10,136 nt of DNA from Candidatus Woesearchaeota archaeon. GTDB lineage: Archaea; Nanobdellota; Nanobdellia; SCGC-AAA011-G17; JAPLZO01. Below the pieces are notes generated by a model. It saw nothing but the letters and a program-made list of their open reading frames with translations. It was not told the origin of the DNA and ran no database searches. Where the stretch lies: the NCBI GenBank assembly GCA_026394995.1, contig JAPLZO010000056.1, positions 1-10,136 of the forward strand, in the 5' to 3' direction. Of the stretch, positions 1-5,701 are shown piece by piece. The stretch's first letter is position 1, and each line of letters begins with the position of its first letter. The position numbers were made by a program, and so were the translations under genes.

Positions 1-394
1 TCATCATTTTTTTATTATCATGATCAACATTGATAAAACACTGTTGACAACCTTTTGATTGTAAGTATTTTAAGGTTAAACTAATTAGGTTTAAACCTAT
101 AAGCTTTTTGCGGTAATTAGGTAATACATATTCTTCGATTAGATAGGCATTTTTAAATGTTTTATGGTACTTAGGTTCATAACCCCATAATGAATAACCA
201 ACCATTCTTGTTTTGTTTTTGGCAACTAAGCAATCGTAAACTCTCTTTTCAAAATTTGATTTTAAATTATGTTTTACTCTATTAAAATTTTCATTTATTC
301 TAAATACTTCTCTAGAAAACTTTAAATTTAGATTTACTAAGCTTTCGAGATTACTATTGTCTAGTTTTATTTTATCAATTGTATAATCTTGCAT
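1..394 (-). CDS. GNAT-family N-acetyltransferase, C-terminus cut off by the window edge
   Basis: An open frame reads leftward from an ATG at 394-392 to position 1 without a stop, giving 131 residues. The visible part reads like a GCN5-related acetyltransferase: a central stretch MVGYSLWGYEP fits the beta2-beta3 hairpin, EEYVLPNYRKKLIGLNLI fits strand 4 plus the acetyl-CoA pyrophosphate loop (motif A, normally Q/RxxGxG/A, here poorly conserved as YRKKLIG), and INVDHDNKKMM fits the beta5-alpha4 region before the missing C-terminus. Such enzymes move an acetyl group from acetyl-CoA to an amine; the substrate cannot be told. It is divergent from bud32 and may share its TATA element. No Shine-Dalgarno site is seen, so the transcript is probably leaderless. 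The family call is by pattern only; the weak pyrophosphate loop leaves some doubt. Confidence 0.6.
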   Translation of the reverse strand, partial: MQDYTIDKIKLDNSNLESLVNLNLKFSREVFRINENFNRVKHNLKSNFEKRVYDCLVAKNKTRMVGYSLWGYEPKYHKTFKNAYLIEEYVLPNYRKKLIGLNLISLTLKYLQSKGCQQCFINVDHDNKKMM

Positions 395-413
395 AAAACT
401 TTTTTAACATAAG

Positions 414-421
414 TTATATAA
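414..421. promoter_or_regulatory. Palindromic TATA box between two divergent genes
   Basis: TTATATAA is its own reverse complement. Its centre lies about 27 nt before the bud32 ATG (445) and about 24 nt before the leftward GNAT ATG (394), both suitable for an archaeal TATA box giving a leaderless mRNA. No other good TATA is seen in the 50-nt intergenic gap. Use in both directions is inferred. Confidence 0.6.
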
Positions 422-444
422 ATGCTTTTTGAATTTTAATAAAT

Positions 445-1053
445 ATGAATAAATTAATTGGAAGAGGAGCTGAAGCAATTTTGTATATAGAGAATAATAA
501 GTTAATAAAAGAGAGAATTAAGAAAAATTATAGGATTAATGAAATAGATGAAAAACTAAGAAAATATAGAACAAGATCTGAAAGTAAGTTAATTCAGAAT
601 TCTGGTATAAATGTCCCTAAAATTTTAAGTGTTAATGATAAAACTATGAAAATAGAAATGGAATATATTAAAGGAGATTTGATTAAAAATATTTTAGATA
701 ATTTAGATAAAAAAGAAAGAGAAAAATTATGTAAAGAAATAGGTGAACAAATTGCAATTTTACATGATAAAAATATAATACATGGAGATTTAACAACTAG
801 CAATATGATTGTAAAAGAAAATAAAGTTTATTTTATTGATTTTGGATTAGGGTATAATTCTTTAAGAATAGAGGATAAAGCTGTTGATTTACATTTGTTA
901 AAACAAGCTTTGGAAAGTAAACACTATAAAGTTTTTGAAGAATGTTTTAATGCTATTTTAAAAAGCTATAAAAAAAGTGTGAATTATGATGTAGTTATGG
1001 AAAGATTAAAAAAAGTTGAACAAAGAGGAAGATATAAGAGAAAAAATGAATGA
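445..1053 (+). CDS. bud32: Bud32, KEOPS complex atypical protein kinase/ATPase
   Basis: Bud32 is the small kinase-fold ATPase of KEOPS, which works with Kae1 to make the t6A37 modification on ANN-decoding tRNAs in the cytoplasm. At 202 residues it has the usual size of a stand-alone archaeal Bud32. Visible motifs are the nucleotide-binding GRGAEA (6-11), a candidate beta3 lysine K22, the catalytic HGDLTTSN (113-120), the DFG motif (132-134) followed by LGYNS, EDKAVDLHLLKQAL after it, and the basic tail QRGRYKRKNE. These are all family hallmarks. It is not fused to Kae1 as in many Euryarchaeota. The ATG at 445 is preferred because GRGAEA must start close to the N-terminus and the TATA box sits about 27 nt upstream, so the message is probably leaderless. 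The last 8 nt overlap the next small gene. Confidence 0.95.
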   Translation: MNKLIGRGAEAILYIENNKLIKERIKKNYRINEIDEKLRKYRTRSESKLIQNSGINVPKILSVNDKTMKIEMEYIKGDLIKNILDNLDKKEREKLCKEIGEQIAILHDKNIIHGDLTTSNMIVKENKVYFIDFGLGYNSLRIEDKAVDLHLLKQALESKHYKVFEECFNAILKSYKKSVNYDVVMERLKKVEQRGRYKRKNE

Positions 1054-1132
1054 ATTATTACCAATAATATTAACTGTAATTGCCTTTTTAGCTATATTCT
1101 ATGTTTTGTTTGGTAAAAAGAAAGTTATTTAA
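1046..1132 (+). CDS. 28-residue single-pass membrane peptide overlapping bud32
   Basis: An ATG inside the last codons of bud32 (+1 frame relative to it) opens a 28-codon frame ending at TAA 1130-1132. The product MNELLPIILTVIAFLAIFYV... has one hydrophobic span at about residues 4-22, followed by LFGKKKVI. The lysine cluster suggests the C-terminus stays in the cytoplasm. The 8-nt overlap suggests translational coupling to bud32, and a T7 tract follows 12 nt after the stop, so the transcript would end just after it. I do not recognise a family. A chance ORF is possible at this length in AT-rich DNA, but the perfect membrane span with a basic flank, the overlap and the terminator position all argue for a real gene. 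Confidence 0.55.
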   Translation: MNELLPIILTVIAFLAIFYVLFGKKKVI

Positions 1133-1144
1133 ATTAAACTTGGC

Positions 1145-1151
1145 TTTTTTT
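1145..1151 (+). terminator. T7 tract ending the bud32 transcript
   Basis: Seven consecutive T residues follow the small membrane gene and precede tRNA-Gln. Archaeal RNA polymerase terminates at such U tracts without needing a hairpin. No GC-rich stem is seen. Confidence 0.55.
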
Positions 1152-1169
1152 GATTTATTAAATATATGC

Positions 1170-1242
1170 AGTCCCGTGGTGTAGTGGCCAAGCATACGAG
1201 CTTTTGGGGCTTGTGACCCAGGTTCAAATCCTGGCGGGACTA
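1170..1242 (+). tRNA. trnQ: tRNA-Gln(TTG)
   Basis: A 73-nt gene folds into a full cloverleaf without an intron. The acceptor is AGTCCCG/CGGGACT with discriminator A1242. The D stem is GTGT/GCAT (two G-U pairs), base 26 is A, the anticodon stem is CGAGC/GCTTG with one G-U pair, the loop is TTTTGGG with anticodon TTG at 1204-1206, the variable region is TGAC, and the T stem is CCAGG/CCTGG with loop TTCAAAT. The A1-T72 start and 4-nt variable region match archaeal glutamine tRNAs. It would read CAA. No CCA is encoded. The cupin gene starts 11 nt downstream, so that mRNA may be released by tRNA 3' processing. Confidence 0.95.
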
Positions 1243-1252
1243 TTTTATAAAA

Positions 1253-1597
1253 ATGAAACCTAAAATAATTCGAGCTGATGAATTAAAGGAAAATGATTAT
1301 GGAGATACCAAAGTAACTGATATTCTAAATAATGAAGATTTCCCACAGTTTAGTATTGCAAAGGTTCGTAAAGTTGGGGATGACATCAAATTAGGTCTTG
1401 ACCAAGATAGTTATACTGCTTATTATGTTCTTGAAGGAGAAGGTATTTGTATAATTGAAGATAAAGAATATAATATCAAGAAAGGTGATACAGTACTTTT
1501 ACCACCTGGAACCAAATATAAAAATATGAAAGGTTTAACACTTTTAGCTATTTCTTCTCCTAGATTTGATAGAAAAAGAAGAGTATATTTTGAGTAA
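1253..1597 (+). CDS. Small single-domain cupin lacking the metal-binding histidines
   Basis: The 114-residue product has the pattern of a single cupin barrel. YYVLEGEGICIIEDKEYNIKKGD (57-79) fits motif 1 and the inter-motif turn, and GDTVLLPPGTKYKN (78-91) fits motif 2, G(x)5PxG(x)2H(x)3N. The HxH of motif 1 would fall near DQDSYTAYY (50-58) and no histidine is present; in motif 2 the histidine position is lysine or tyrosine. The whole protein in fact has no histidine. The barrel is therefore likely to bind a ligand or act as a structural or regulatory module rather than as a metalloenzyme. The C-terminal tail FDRKRRVYFE is basic. Its start lies 11 nt after tRNA-Gln and no clear TATA lies between, so it may be cotranscribed with the tRNA. 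The specific ligand is unknown. Confidence 0.75.
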   Translation: MKPKIIRADELKENDYGDTKVTDILNNEDFPQFSIAKVRKVGDDIKLGLDQDSYTAYYVLEGEGICIIEDKEYNIKKGDTVLLPPGTKYKNMKGLTLLAISSPRFDRKRRVYFE

Positions 1598-1604
1598 TCC
1601 TAAA

Positions 1605-1613
1605 TTTTATATA
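1605..1613 (+). promoter_or_regulatory. TATA box and strong Shine-Dalgarno of the EF-Tu-domain-2-like gene
   Basis: TTTTATATA at 1605-1613 predicts a start of transcription near 1632-1638. The short leader then carries AAGGGGGA (1636-1643), a strong ribosome-binding site 8 nt before the ATG at 1651. This is one of few genes here with a Shine-Dalgarno site, and it decides the start: an in-frame TTG at 1618 would place this site inside the coding sequence. Confidence 0.6.
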
Positions 1614-1650
1614 TTAGTTGTTGTATACTGTTATCAAGGGGGATTTAACC

Positions 1651-1899
1651 ATGGATGAAAAACGAATAGGTGTTGTATTCACCTTTTTTGCAAAACCAGT
1701 TGTGGCAGGTATTAAATTAGAAGCATCTTTGAAAGTTGGTGATACAATTCATATAAAGGGTTTTACTACAGATATGGAATTTATTGTTGATTCAATGCAA
1801 GTAGATAACAAAAATGTAAAAGTAGCTAAAAAAGGAGATTCTGTGGGAATAAAAGTTACTGACAAAGTAAGACCTGGTGATATCATTTACAAGAAATAG
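1651..1899 (+). CDS. EF-Tu domain 2-like small beta-barrel protein
   Basis: An 82-residue protein with the sequence pattern of the OB-like second domain of translational GTPases. VGDTIHIKGFTTDMEFIVDSMQVD resembles the EF-Tu D2 core around strands that read GxVxxGDxIxIxG...V.SMQ.., and KKGDSVGIKVTDKVRPGDIIYKK resembles the typical end A..G..VGIKV...VR.GD.V. There is no GTPase domain and no other domain. Archaea carry such stand-alone proteins, usually annotated translation elongation factor-like; the same module ends U32-type peptidases. The role is unknown; a tRNA or ribosome partner is inference from the fold. The start at 1651 follows a strong Shine-Dalgarno site. It is followed by an independent promoter for rps15. 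Confidence 0.8.
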   Translation: MDEKRIGVVFTFFAKPVVAGIKLEASLKVGDTIHIKGFTTDMEFIVDSMQVDNKNVKVAKKGDSVGIKVTDKVRPGDIIYKK

Positions 1900-1904
1900 T
1901 TAAC

Positions 1905-1913
1905 TTTATATAT
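1905..1913 (+). promoter_or_regulatory. TATA box of the rps15-gan transcript
   Basis: TTTATATAT lies directly after the upstream stop codon (TAG, 1897-1899). Transcription would start near 1935, giving an unusually long 5' leader of about 70 nt before the rps15 ATG at 2008, unlike the leaderless neighbours. Confidence 0.6.
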
Positions 1914-1935
1914 CAATATTTTTATTATTTTGAAC

Positions 1936-2007
1936 TATCAAGGGATAAAGTAGTTTATGACAACTTTATACCGGAGAGGACTAATTCTGGACTCTCGAGG
2001 AGAAAAA
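1936..2007 (+). promoter_or_regulatory. Structured 5' leader of rps15, possible S15 autoregulation
   Basis: The predicted leader contains GAGAG (1974-1978) and CTCTC (1992-1996), able to form a 5-bp stem with a 13-nt loop directly in front of the Shine-Dalgarno sequence GAGGAG (1997-2002). An alternative inner stem AGGA(CTAA)TTCT (1977-1980 with 1985-1988) is also possible. CCGGAGAGG (1971-1979) resembles, from memory, the CCGGGAGAGG on the 5' side of helix 22 of archaeal 16S rRNA, where S15 binds. In bacteria S15 represses its own mRNA through leader structures; that this happens here is inference. The leader also encodes an in-frame ATG at 1957, 17 codons upstream of the S15 start. Confidence 0.4.
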
Positions 2008-2463
2008 ATGGCAAGAATGTATTCAAAGAAAAAAGGAAAATCTGGAAGCACAAAACCAGTAAAAAAGACTAAACCAAATTGGATAAGATATGATAAAAAA
2101 GAAATCGAGCAATTAATTGTAAAATTAGCAAAAAGTGGTAAGAAAAGTAGTGATATTGGTATTATATTAAGAGATACATATGGAGTTCCAGATGTTAGAT
2201 TTTTAGTTGGTAAAAAAATAAATAAAATATTACAGGATAATAATTTACAGCCTAAATTACCTGAAGATTTAATGGCTTTAATTCAAAAGCAAATTAAGGT
2301 ATTAAAACATTTAGAAAAAAATAAACAAGATAAACCAGCATTAAGGGGATTACAATTAACAGTTTCTAAGATAAATAGACTAATTAAATATTACAAGGAT
2401 AGTGGGAAATTACCACAAGACTGGAAATACGATAAAGATAAAATTGGTTTATTGTTAGAATAA
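2008..2463 (+). CDS. rps15: Small ribosomal subunit protein uS15
   Basis: The 151-residue protein is the archaeal/eukaryotic form of S15 (S13e type), about 60 residues longer than the bacterial one. The extended N-terminus MARMYSKKKGKSGSTKP is typical, followed by the WIRYDKKEIEQLIVKLAKSG helix-turn-helix region and IILRDTYGVPDVRFLVGKKI. The core S15 helical domain includes HLEKNKQDKPALRGLQLTVSKINRLIKYYK and ends PQDWKYDKDKIGLLLE. It binds the three-way junction in the central domain of 16S rRNA. The ATG at 2008 is chosen over the in-frame ATG at 1957 because the archaeal family starts MARM and GAGGAG (1997-2002) lies 5 nt upstream. The RecJ-like gene follows after 8 nt in the same transcript, an arrangement common in archaea. 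Confidence 0.97.
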   Translation: MARMYSKKKGKSGSTKPVKKTKPNWIRYDKKEIEQLIVKLAKSGKKSSDIGIILRDTYGVPDVRFLVGKKINKILQDNNLQPKLPEDLMALIQKQIKVLKHLEKNKQDKPALRGLQLTVSKINRLIKYYKDSGKLPQDWKYDKDKIGLLLE

Positions 2464-2471
2464 ACTATAAA

Positions 2472-3866
2472 ATGGAATTTTTACAAGCTGTAGAAGATGT
2501 TGTTAAAGAATTTAATAACCTTGAGAAGAGGACAGTTAGAATAGTAGGACATTTAGATGCTGATGGTATATCAAGTACTTCTATATTGATAAGTGCTCTA
2601 AAAAGAGAAAACATCAAATTTAATGTTTCTATAATCAAACAAATTGACCAGAATATATTAGATGAATTAAAAAAAGAAGATTATCCTATAATTTTCTTTG
2701 TTGATTTGGGTTCTGGTAATTTAAGTATGATTGAAAAAGCATTAACTGGTAAACATGTTTTTATTTTGGATCATCATAAACCAGAAGATGTTAAAACTAA
2801 TTTGATACATCTAAATCCACATTTGTATGAAATGGATGGTGATATAGAACTTTCAGGAGCAGGTGTTGTTTATCTTTTTGCTAGAAAACTAAATGAAAAA
2901 AATAAAGATTTGAGCTATTTAGCTGTAATAGGTGCAATAGGCGATATGCAAGAAAGTAAAGGTTTTATTGGTCTAAATAATGAAATTTTAAAAGATGCTA
3001 TTCAGTCAAGGAAAATAGAGATTAAAGATGGTTTAAGAATGTTTGGAATGCAGACCAGGCCTTTGCATAAAGTTTTGGAGTATAGTACTGATCCTTATGT
3101 TCCAGGAGTTACTGGAAATGAAAAAGGAGCTATAAGATTTTTAGGAGAAATAGGGATTGAACTTAAAGAGAATGGCAAATTCAAAAAATTGATACATTTA
3201 AATCAGGATGATACTAAAAAATTAATTACTGGTATTATTTTAAGAAGATTGGGTAGTGAGGATAAACCAGAGGATGTTCTAGGACCTATTTATTTATTGA
3301 CAAATGAAGAAGAAGAAAACCCAACTAAAGATGCTAGAGAATTTGCAACTTTATTGAATGCTTGTGGAAGATTAAATAAACCTTCTTTAGGAATAGGTAC
3401 ATGTTTGGGTAATGTAAATATTAAAAATAAAGCTATTAATTTGTTAATAGACTATAAAAAAGAAATAATAAACTCATTGAATTGGTTTTATTCTCATAGA
3501 AATACAAGTGATATTGTTGAAAGAAAAGGTTATATTATAATAAATGCAGAAGATAATATTAGAGATACGCTAATAGGAACATTAGCTTCTATGATTTCTA
3601 AATCGAATTTATATGCTAATGGAACTATAATATTAGCATTGGCTCATACGTTAGAAGAGGATACAAAAGTTAGTGTAAGGATATGTGGTAATAGTTCTGT
3701 TGATACAAGGAATATATTAAATGATATTTTAAAAGTGACTGGTGGCATTGGTGGAGGACATAAAGGAGCTGCTGGTTGTTTAATATTACAGGAAAAAGAA
3801 GAGGAATTTATAAAAACTGCTGAAAAAGTGTTAGGTAAGGTTGCAATTGAAGAGGAAATTAAATAG
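2472..3866 (+). CDS. Archaeal RecJ-like DHH/DHHA1 exonuclease (GAN/Cdc45 family)
   Basis: The 464-residue protein has a DHH phosphoesterase domain followed by DHHA1. Metal-binding motifs are intact: GHLDADGISS (26-35), FFVDLGSG (75-82, D78), LDHHKP (99-104), and GAIGDMQE (154-161). The C-terminal DHHA1 substrate motif GGIGGGHKGAAG lies at 424-435. Archaeal members are single-strand exonucleases related to eukaryotic Cdc45; in Thermococcales the GINS-associated nuclease GAN belongs to the MCM-GINS complex. The position between rps15 and rps3ae is the usual archaeal neighbourhood of this gene. All catalytic aspartates remain, so nuclease activity is expected, unlike Cdc45. It starts 8 nt after rps15 with no Shine-Dalgarno. 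A different DHH function such as an oligoribonuclease cannot be excluded from sequence alone. Confidence 0.88.
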   Translation: MEFLQAVEDVVKEFNNLEKRTVRIVGHLDADGISSTSILISALKRENIKFNVSIIKQIDQNILDELKKEDYPIIFFVDLGSGNLSMIEKALTGKHVFILDHHKPEDVKTNLIHLNPHLYEMDGDIELSGAGVVYLFARKLNEKNKDLSYLAVIGAIGDMQESKGFIGLNNEILKDAIQSRKIEIKDGLRMFGMQTRPLHKVLEYSTDPYVPGVTGNEKGAIRFLGEIGIELKENGKFKKLIHLNQDDTKKLITGIILRRLGSEDKPEDVLGPIYLLTNEEEENPTKDAREFATLLNACGRLNKPSLGIGTCLGNVNIKNKAINLLIDYKKEIINSLNWFYSHRNTSDIVERKGYIIINAEDNIRDTLIGTLASMISKSNLYANGTIILALAHTLEEDTKVSVRICGNSSVDTRNILNDILKVTGGIGGGHKGAAGCLILQEKEEEFIKTAEKVLGKVAIEEEIK

Positions 3867-3870
3867 AAAG

Positions 3871-3878
3871 TTTTATAA
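3871..3878 (+). promoter_or_regulatory. TATA box of rps3ae, followed by a T7 tract
   Basis: TTTTATAA begins 4 nt after the upstream stop and is centred about 29 nt before the rps3ae ATG, giving a leaderless or very short-leader mRNA. A run of seven T at 3893-3899, in the expected start region, probably also terminates the rps15-gan transcript, so terminator and initiation region overlap. Confidence 0.55.
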
Positions 3879-3903
3879 GTAATATTTAAGGCTTTTTTTA
3901 AAG

Positions 3904-4473
3904 ATGGCTAAAACAACTAAGGAAATAAAAAGAAAAAAAAAGAAATGGTTTTCAATTTATACTAATCAAAATTTTAATAATTCTAAAATTGGTGAATCAT
4001 TAGGCAGTGAAGCTAGTGATTTAATAGGTAGAAAGATAAATATCAATTTAGGTACTTTATTTAATGATTCTAAAAGGCAAAGTATAAATGGAATTTTTAA
4101 AATAAAGGAGGTTAAAGGTGATAATGCTATAGCTGAAATTACTGGATATGAGCTTAGTCAATCACATTTAAAGAGAGTAATGAGAAGATCTAAAGATAAA
4201 ATAGAAGATTCATTTATTTGTGAAACAAAAGACAAAGTTAAAATTAGAATTAAACCTTTTATGATAACTAAAGCCAAAACAAAAAGATCTATTTTAGCTG
4301 CATTAAAACATAAATCAAGAGAATTTTTTAATGATATATGTACTAAGATGGATTATAATACATTAATAGAGAGCGTAATTTTGAATAAGGTTCAGAAAGA
4401 TTTGAAAAATTATGTTAAGAAGACATACCCTATTGTATTATGTGAAATACGTATTTTAGAGCGAATAAATTAA
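3904..4473 (+). CDS. rps3ae: Small ribosomal subunit protein eS1 (S3Ae)
   Basis: This 189-residue protein is the archaeal/eukaryotic S3Ae (eS1), located on the platform of the small subunit near the mRNA exit. Landmarks are the basic N-terminus with KKKKWFSIYTNQNFNNSKIGES (family form KKWY.I.AP..F....IGET), the region SDLIGRKININLGTLFND, the helix-strand segment SHLKRVMRRSKDKIEDSF, and CETKDKVKIRIKPFMITKAKTKRSILAALK. It is slightly shorter than most archaeal homologues (about 195-225) and lacks a long C-terminal tail. It has its own TATA box just upstream. The often adjacent pcc1 gene is not present between the nuclease and this gene. Confidence 0.94.
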   Translation: MAKTTKEIKRKKKKWFSIYTNQNFNNSKIGESLGSEASDLIGRKININLGTLFNDSKRQSINGIFKIKEVKGDNAIAEITGYELSQSHLKRVMRRSKDKIEDSFICETKDKVKIRIKPFMITKAKTKRSILAALKHKSREFFNDICTKMDYNTLIESVILNKVQKDLKNYVKKTYPIVLCEIRILERIN

Positions 4474-4480
4474 TATATTT
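4472..4480 (+). promoter_or_regulatory. Candidate TATA box of the MCM-like gene
   Basis: AATATATTT overlaps the rps3ae stop codon and is centred about 42 nt before the ATG at 4518. This would give a leader of about 15 nt with no Shine-Dalgarno. Readthrough from rps3ae is equally possible as only 44 nt separate the genes. Confidence 0.35.
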
Positions 4481-4517
4481 GAATGTTATTTCTTTTATGT
4501 AAGTTATTGCGGTTAAA

Positions 4518-5666
4518 ATGGGTGTTAAAATTTTTTTTAGTAGTCTATTTCCTCTTTCAGAAAGTGATAAATATCTTTTAGACAGCTTAAAGGATTTAGA
4601 AGAATATGAACAACTAAGTAAGCTTATAAGACAAAAAAAAGCTTGGTTTACAATAAAAACATTTGGTATCTCTATTTTTGATGATGGCGAATATATACAA
4701 GTAAATAGCCATGATGAAAATTTAAATAATTTTATTGAGCAGGTTAACAATAAACTTAAACTTAAAGGCCAAGTTGAGCATTTTAAGAGAGTTTCTACTA
4801 GTTTATTTGATACGCTTAAAGAGTATTTGGCACCTGAATTATTAGGATTAGACTATTTAAAAGAGAGCATTATTTTACAGTTATTTTCTAGAGAAGGAAT
4901 ACATGTTGCTATCGTAAGTGATCCTGGACTGATAGGTAAAGATTTTTTAGATGCTGTCATAAATATAGCACCCATTTCTAGCTATTATAAGGGAGGGGAT
5001 ATACCATATAGTGGAAGTATTGCTTTTTCTGGAAGAGAATTGTATAAAGGATTATTACCTTTGGTAAATAATGGTATATTTGCTTTAGAGAATCTTAATA
5101 TGATGACAAAAATTGAGAAATCTAATTTATATAGTGCTATTGATAAAAATTATATTATTCAAGAAAAAGGCGATTTTAAGTATAAATACGATGCGAATGT
5201 AAAAGTTTTGGCAACTGCTATTCCTGTTGGAGGAAAATTTGCAAGAACTTTTGAGCAGATGAAAAAACAAATACCATTTGATTCTTTTTTGATAGGCAAA
5301 TTTCATTTGGTTTACTTAATAAGTGAAATGGATAAAATAGGCTTGAAAAAAATACCAAAAAAAGTTAATATTAATATTGATAAAAAATTAAATAATAATG
5401 ATATTGAATTTATTAGAAATTATATAAAATATGCTGATTCTATTTATGAAGTTAACATAAGCAAAGATTATGAAGATCAATTACTAGATTATATTAATGA
5501 ATTAAAGAGAAAACAATATAAATGTTTATTAGATATAAATCCTAAATTAGGTACTAGTTTAATTAGATTAGCTAAAGCAAGTGCAAGAATGGAATTAAGA
5601 AATAATATTGAATTAAAAGACATAGAAAAGGCTAAAGAGATTTTAAAGGATAGTCTAGGTTTGTAA
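4518..5666 (+). CDS. MCM-derived AAA+ protein with all catalytic motifs lost (pseudo-ATPase)
   Basis: The 382-residue protein aligns by eye with the MCM helicase AAA+ domain from about residue 104: YLAPELLGLDYLKESIILQLF matches the MCM entry (AP.I.G....K.AI.LQLFGG), and the end LIRLAKASARMEL (348-360) with DIEKAKEILKDSL matches the MCM lid. The catalytic sites are gone. Walker A GDPGT(A/G)KS is SDPGLIGKD (134-142), with Gly at the lysine place. Walker B IDEFDKM is LENLNMM (190-196). The sensor-1 Asn (ANP) is Ile235. The arginine-finger SRFD is GKFH (260-263). Sensor 2 is Lys343. The first 100 residues do not resemble the MCM N-terminal OB/zinc region (about 260 residues in full MCM). It should not hydrolyse ATP. 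It lies one gene from the RecJ/Cdc45-like nuclease. A structural or regulatory subunit of the replicative helicase is inferred, not shown. Confidence 0.8.
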   Translation: MGVKIFFSSLFPLSESDKYLLDSLKDLEEYEQLSKLIRQKKAWFTIKTFGISIFDDGEYIQVNSHDENLNNFIEQVNNKLKLKGQVEHFKRVSTSLFDTLKEYLAPELLGLDYLKESIILQLFSREGIHVAIVSDPGLIGKDFLDAVINIAPISSYYKGGDIPYSGSIAFSGRELYKGLLPLVNNGIFALENLNMMTKIEKSNLYSAIDKNYIIQEKGDFKYKYDANVKVLATAIPVGGKFARTFEQMKKQIPFDSFLIGKFHLVYLISEMDKIGLKKIPKKVNINIDKKLNNNDIEFIRNYIKYADSIYEVNISKDYEDQLLDYINELKRKQYKCLLDINPKLGTSLIRLAKASARMELRNNIELKDIEKAKEILKDSLGL

Positions 5667-5671
5667 TAAAG

Positions 5672-5679
5672 TTTATTAA
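5672..5679 (+). promoter_or_regulatory. Weak TATA-like element of the Nudix gene
   Basis: TTTATTAA is centred about 26 nt before the ATG at 5702, the right distance for a leaderless mRNA. It is a weak match and overlaps the end region of the preceding transcript. Confidence 0.35.
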
Positions 5680-5680
5680 C

Positions 5681-5686
5681 TTTTTT
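5681..5686 (+). terminator. T6 tract after the MCM-like gene
   Basis: Six T residues lie 14 nt after the MCM-like stop codon, without a stem, in the style of archaeal U-tract termination. Confidence 0.4.
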
Positions 5687-5701
5687 ATTATCAAATATAT
5701 T

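Noticed and set aside
594..803. Minus-strand ORF of 69 codons
   Set aside because: Lies entirely antisense inside bud32 and gives a low-complexity hydrophobic/serine product; a shadow of AT-rich coding DNA.
1618..1650. TTG start adding 11 residues to the EF-Tu-domain-2-like protein
   Set aside because: The added part overlaps the strong Shine-Dalgarno AAGGGGGA and the expected transcription start.
1957..2007. N-terminal extension of S15 by 17 residues from an upstream in-frame ATG
   Set aside because: Archaeal S15 begins MARM at 2008 and has GAGGAG right before it; the extension has no family similarity. Kept as part of the leader.
4430..4750. Minus-strand ORF of 106 codons across the rps3ae/MCM-like junction
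   Set aside because: Antisense to two better supported genes, with no recognisable domain and no promoter in the right place.
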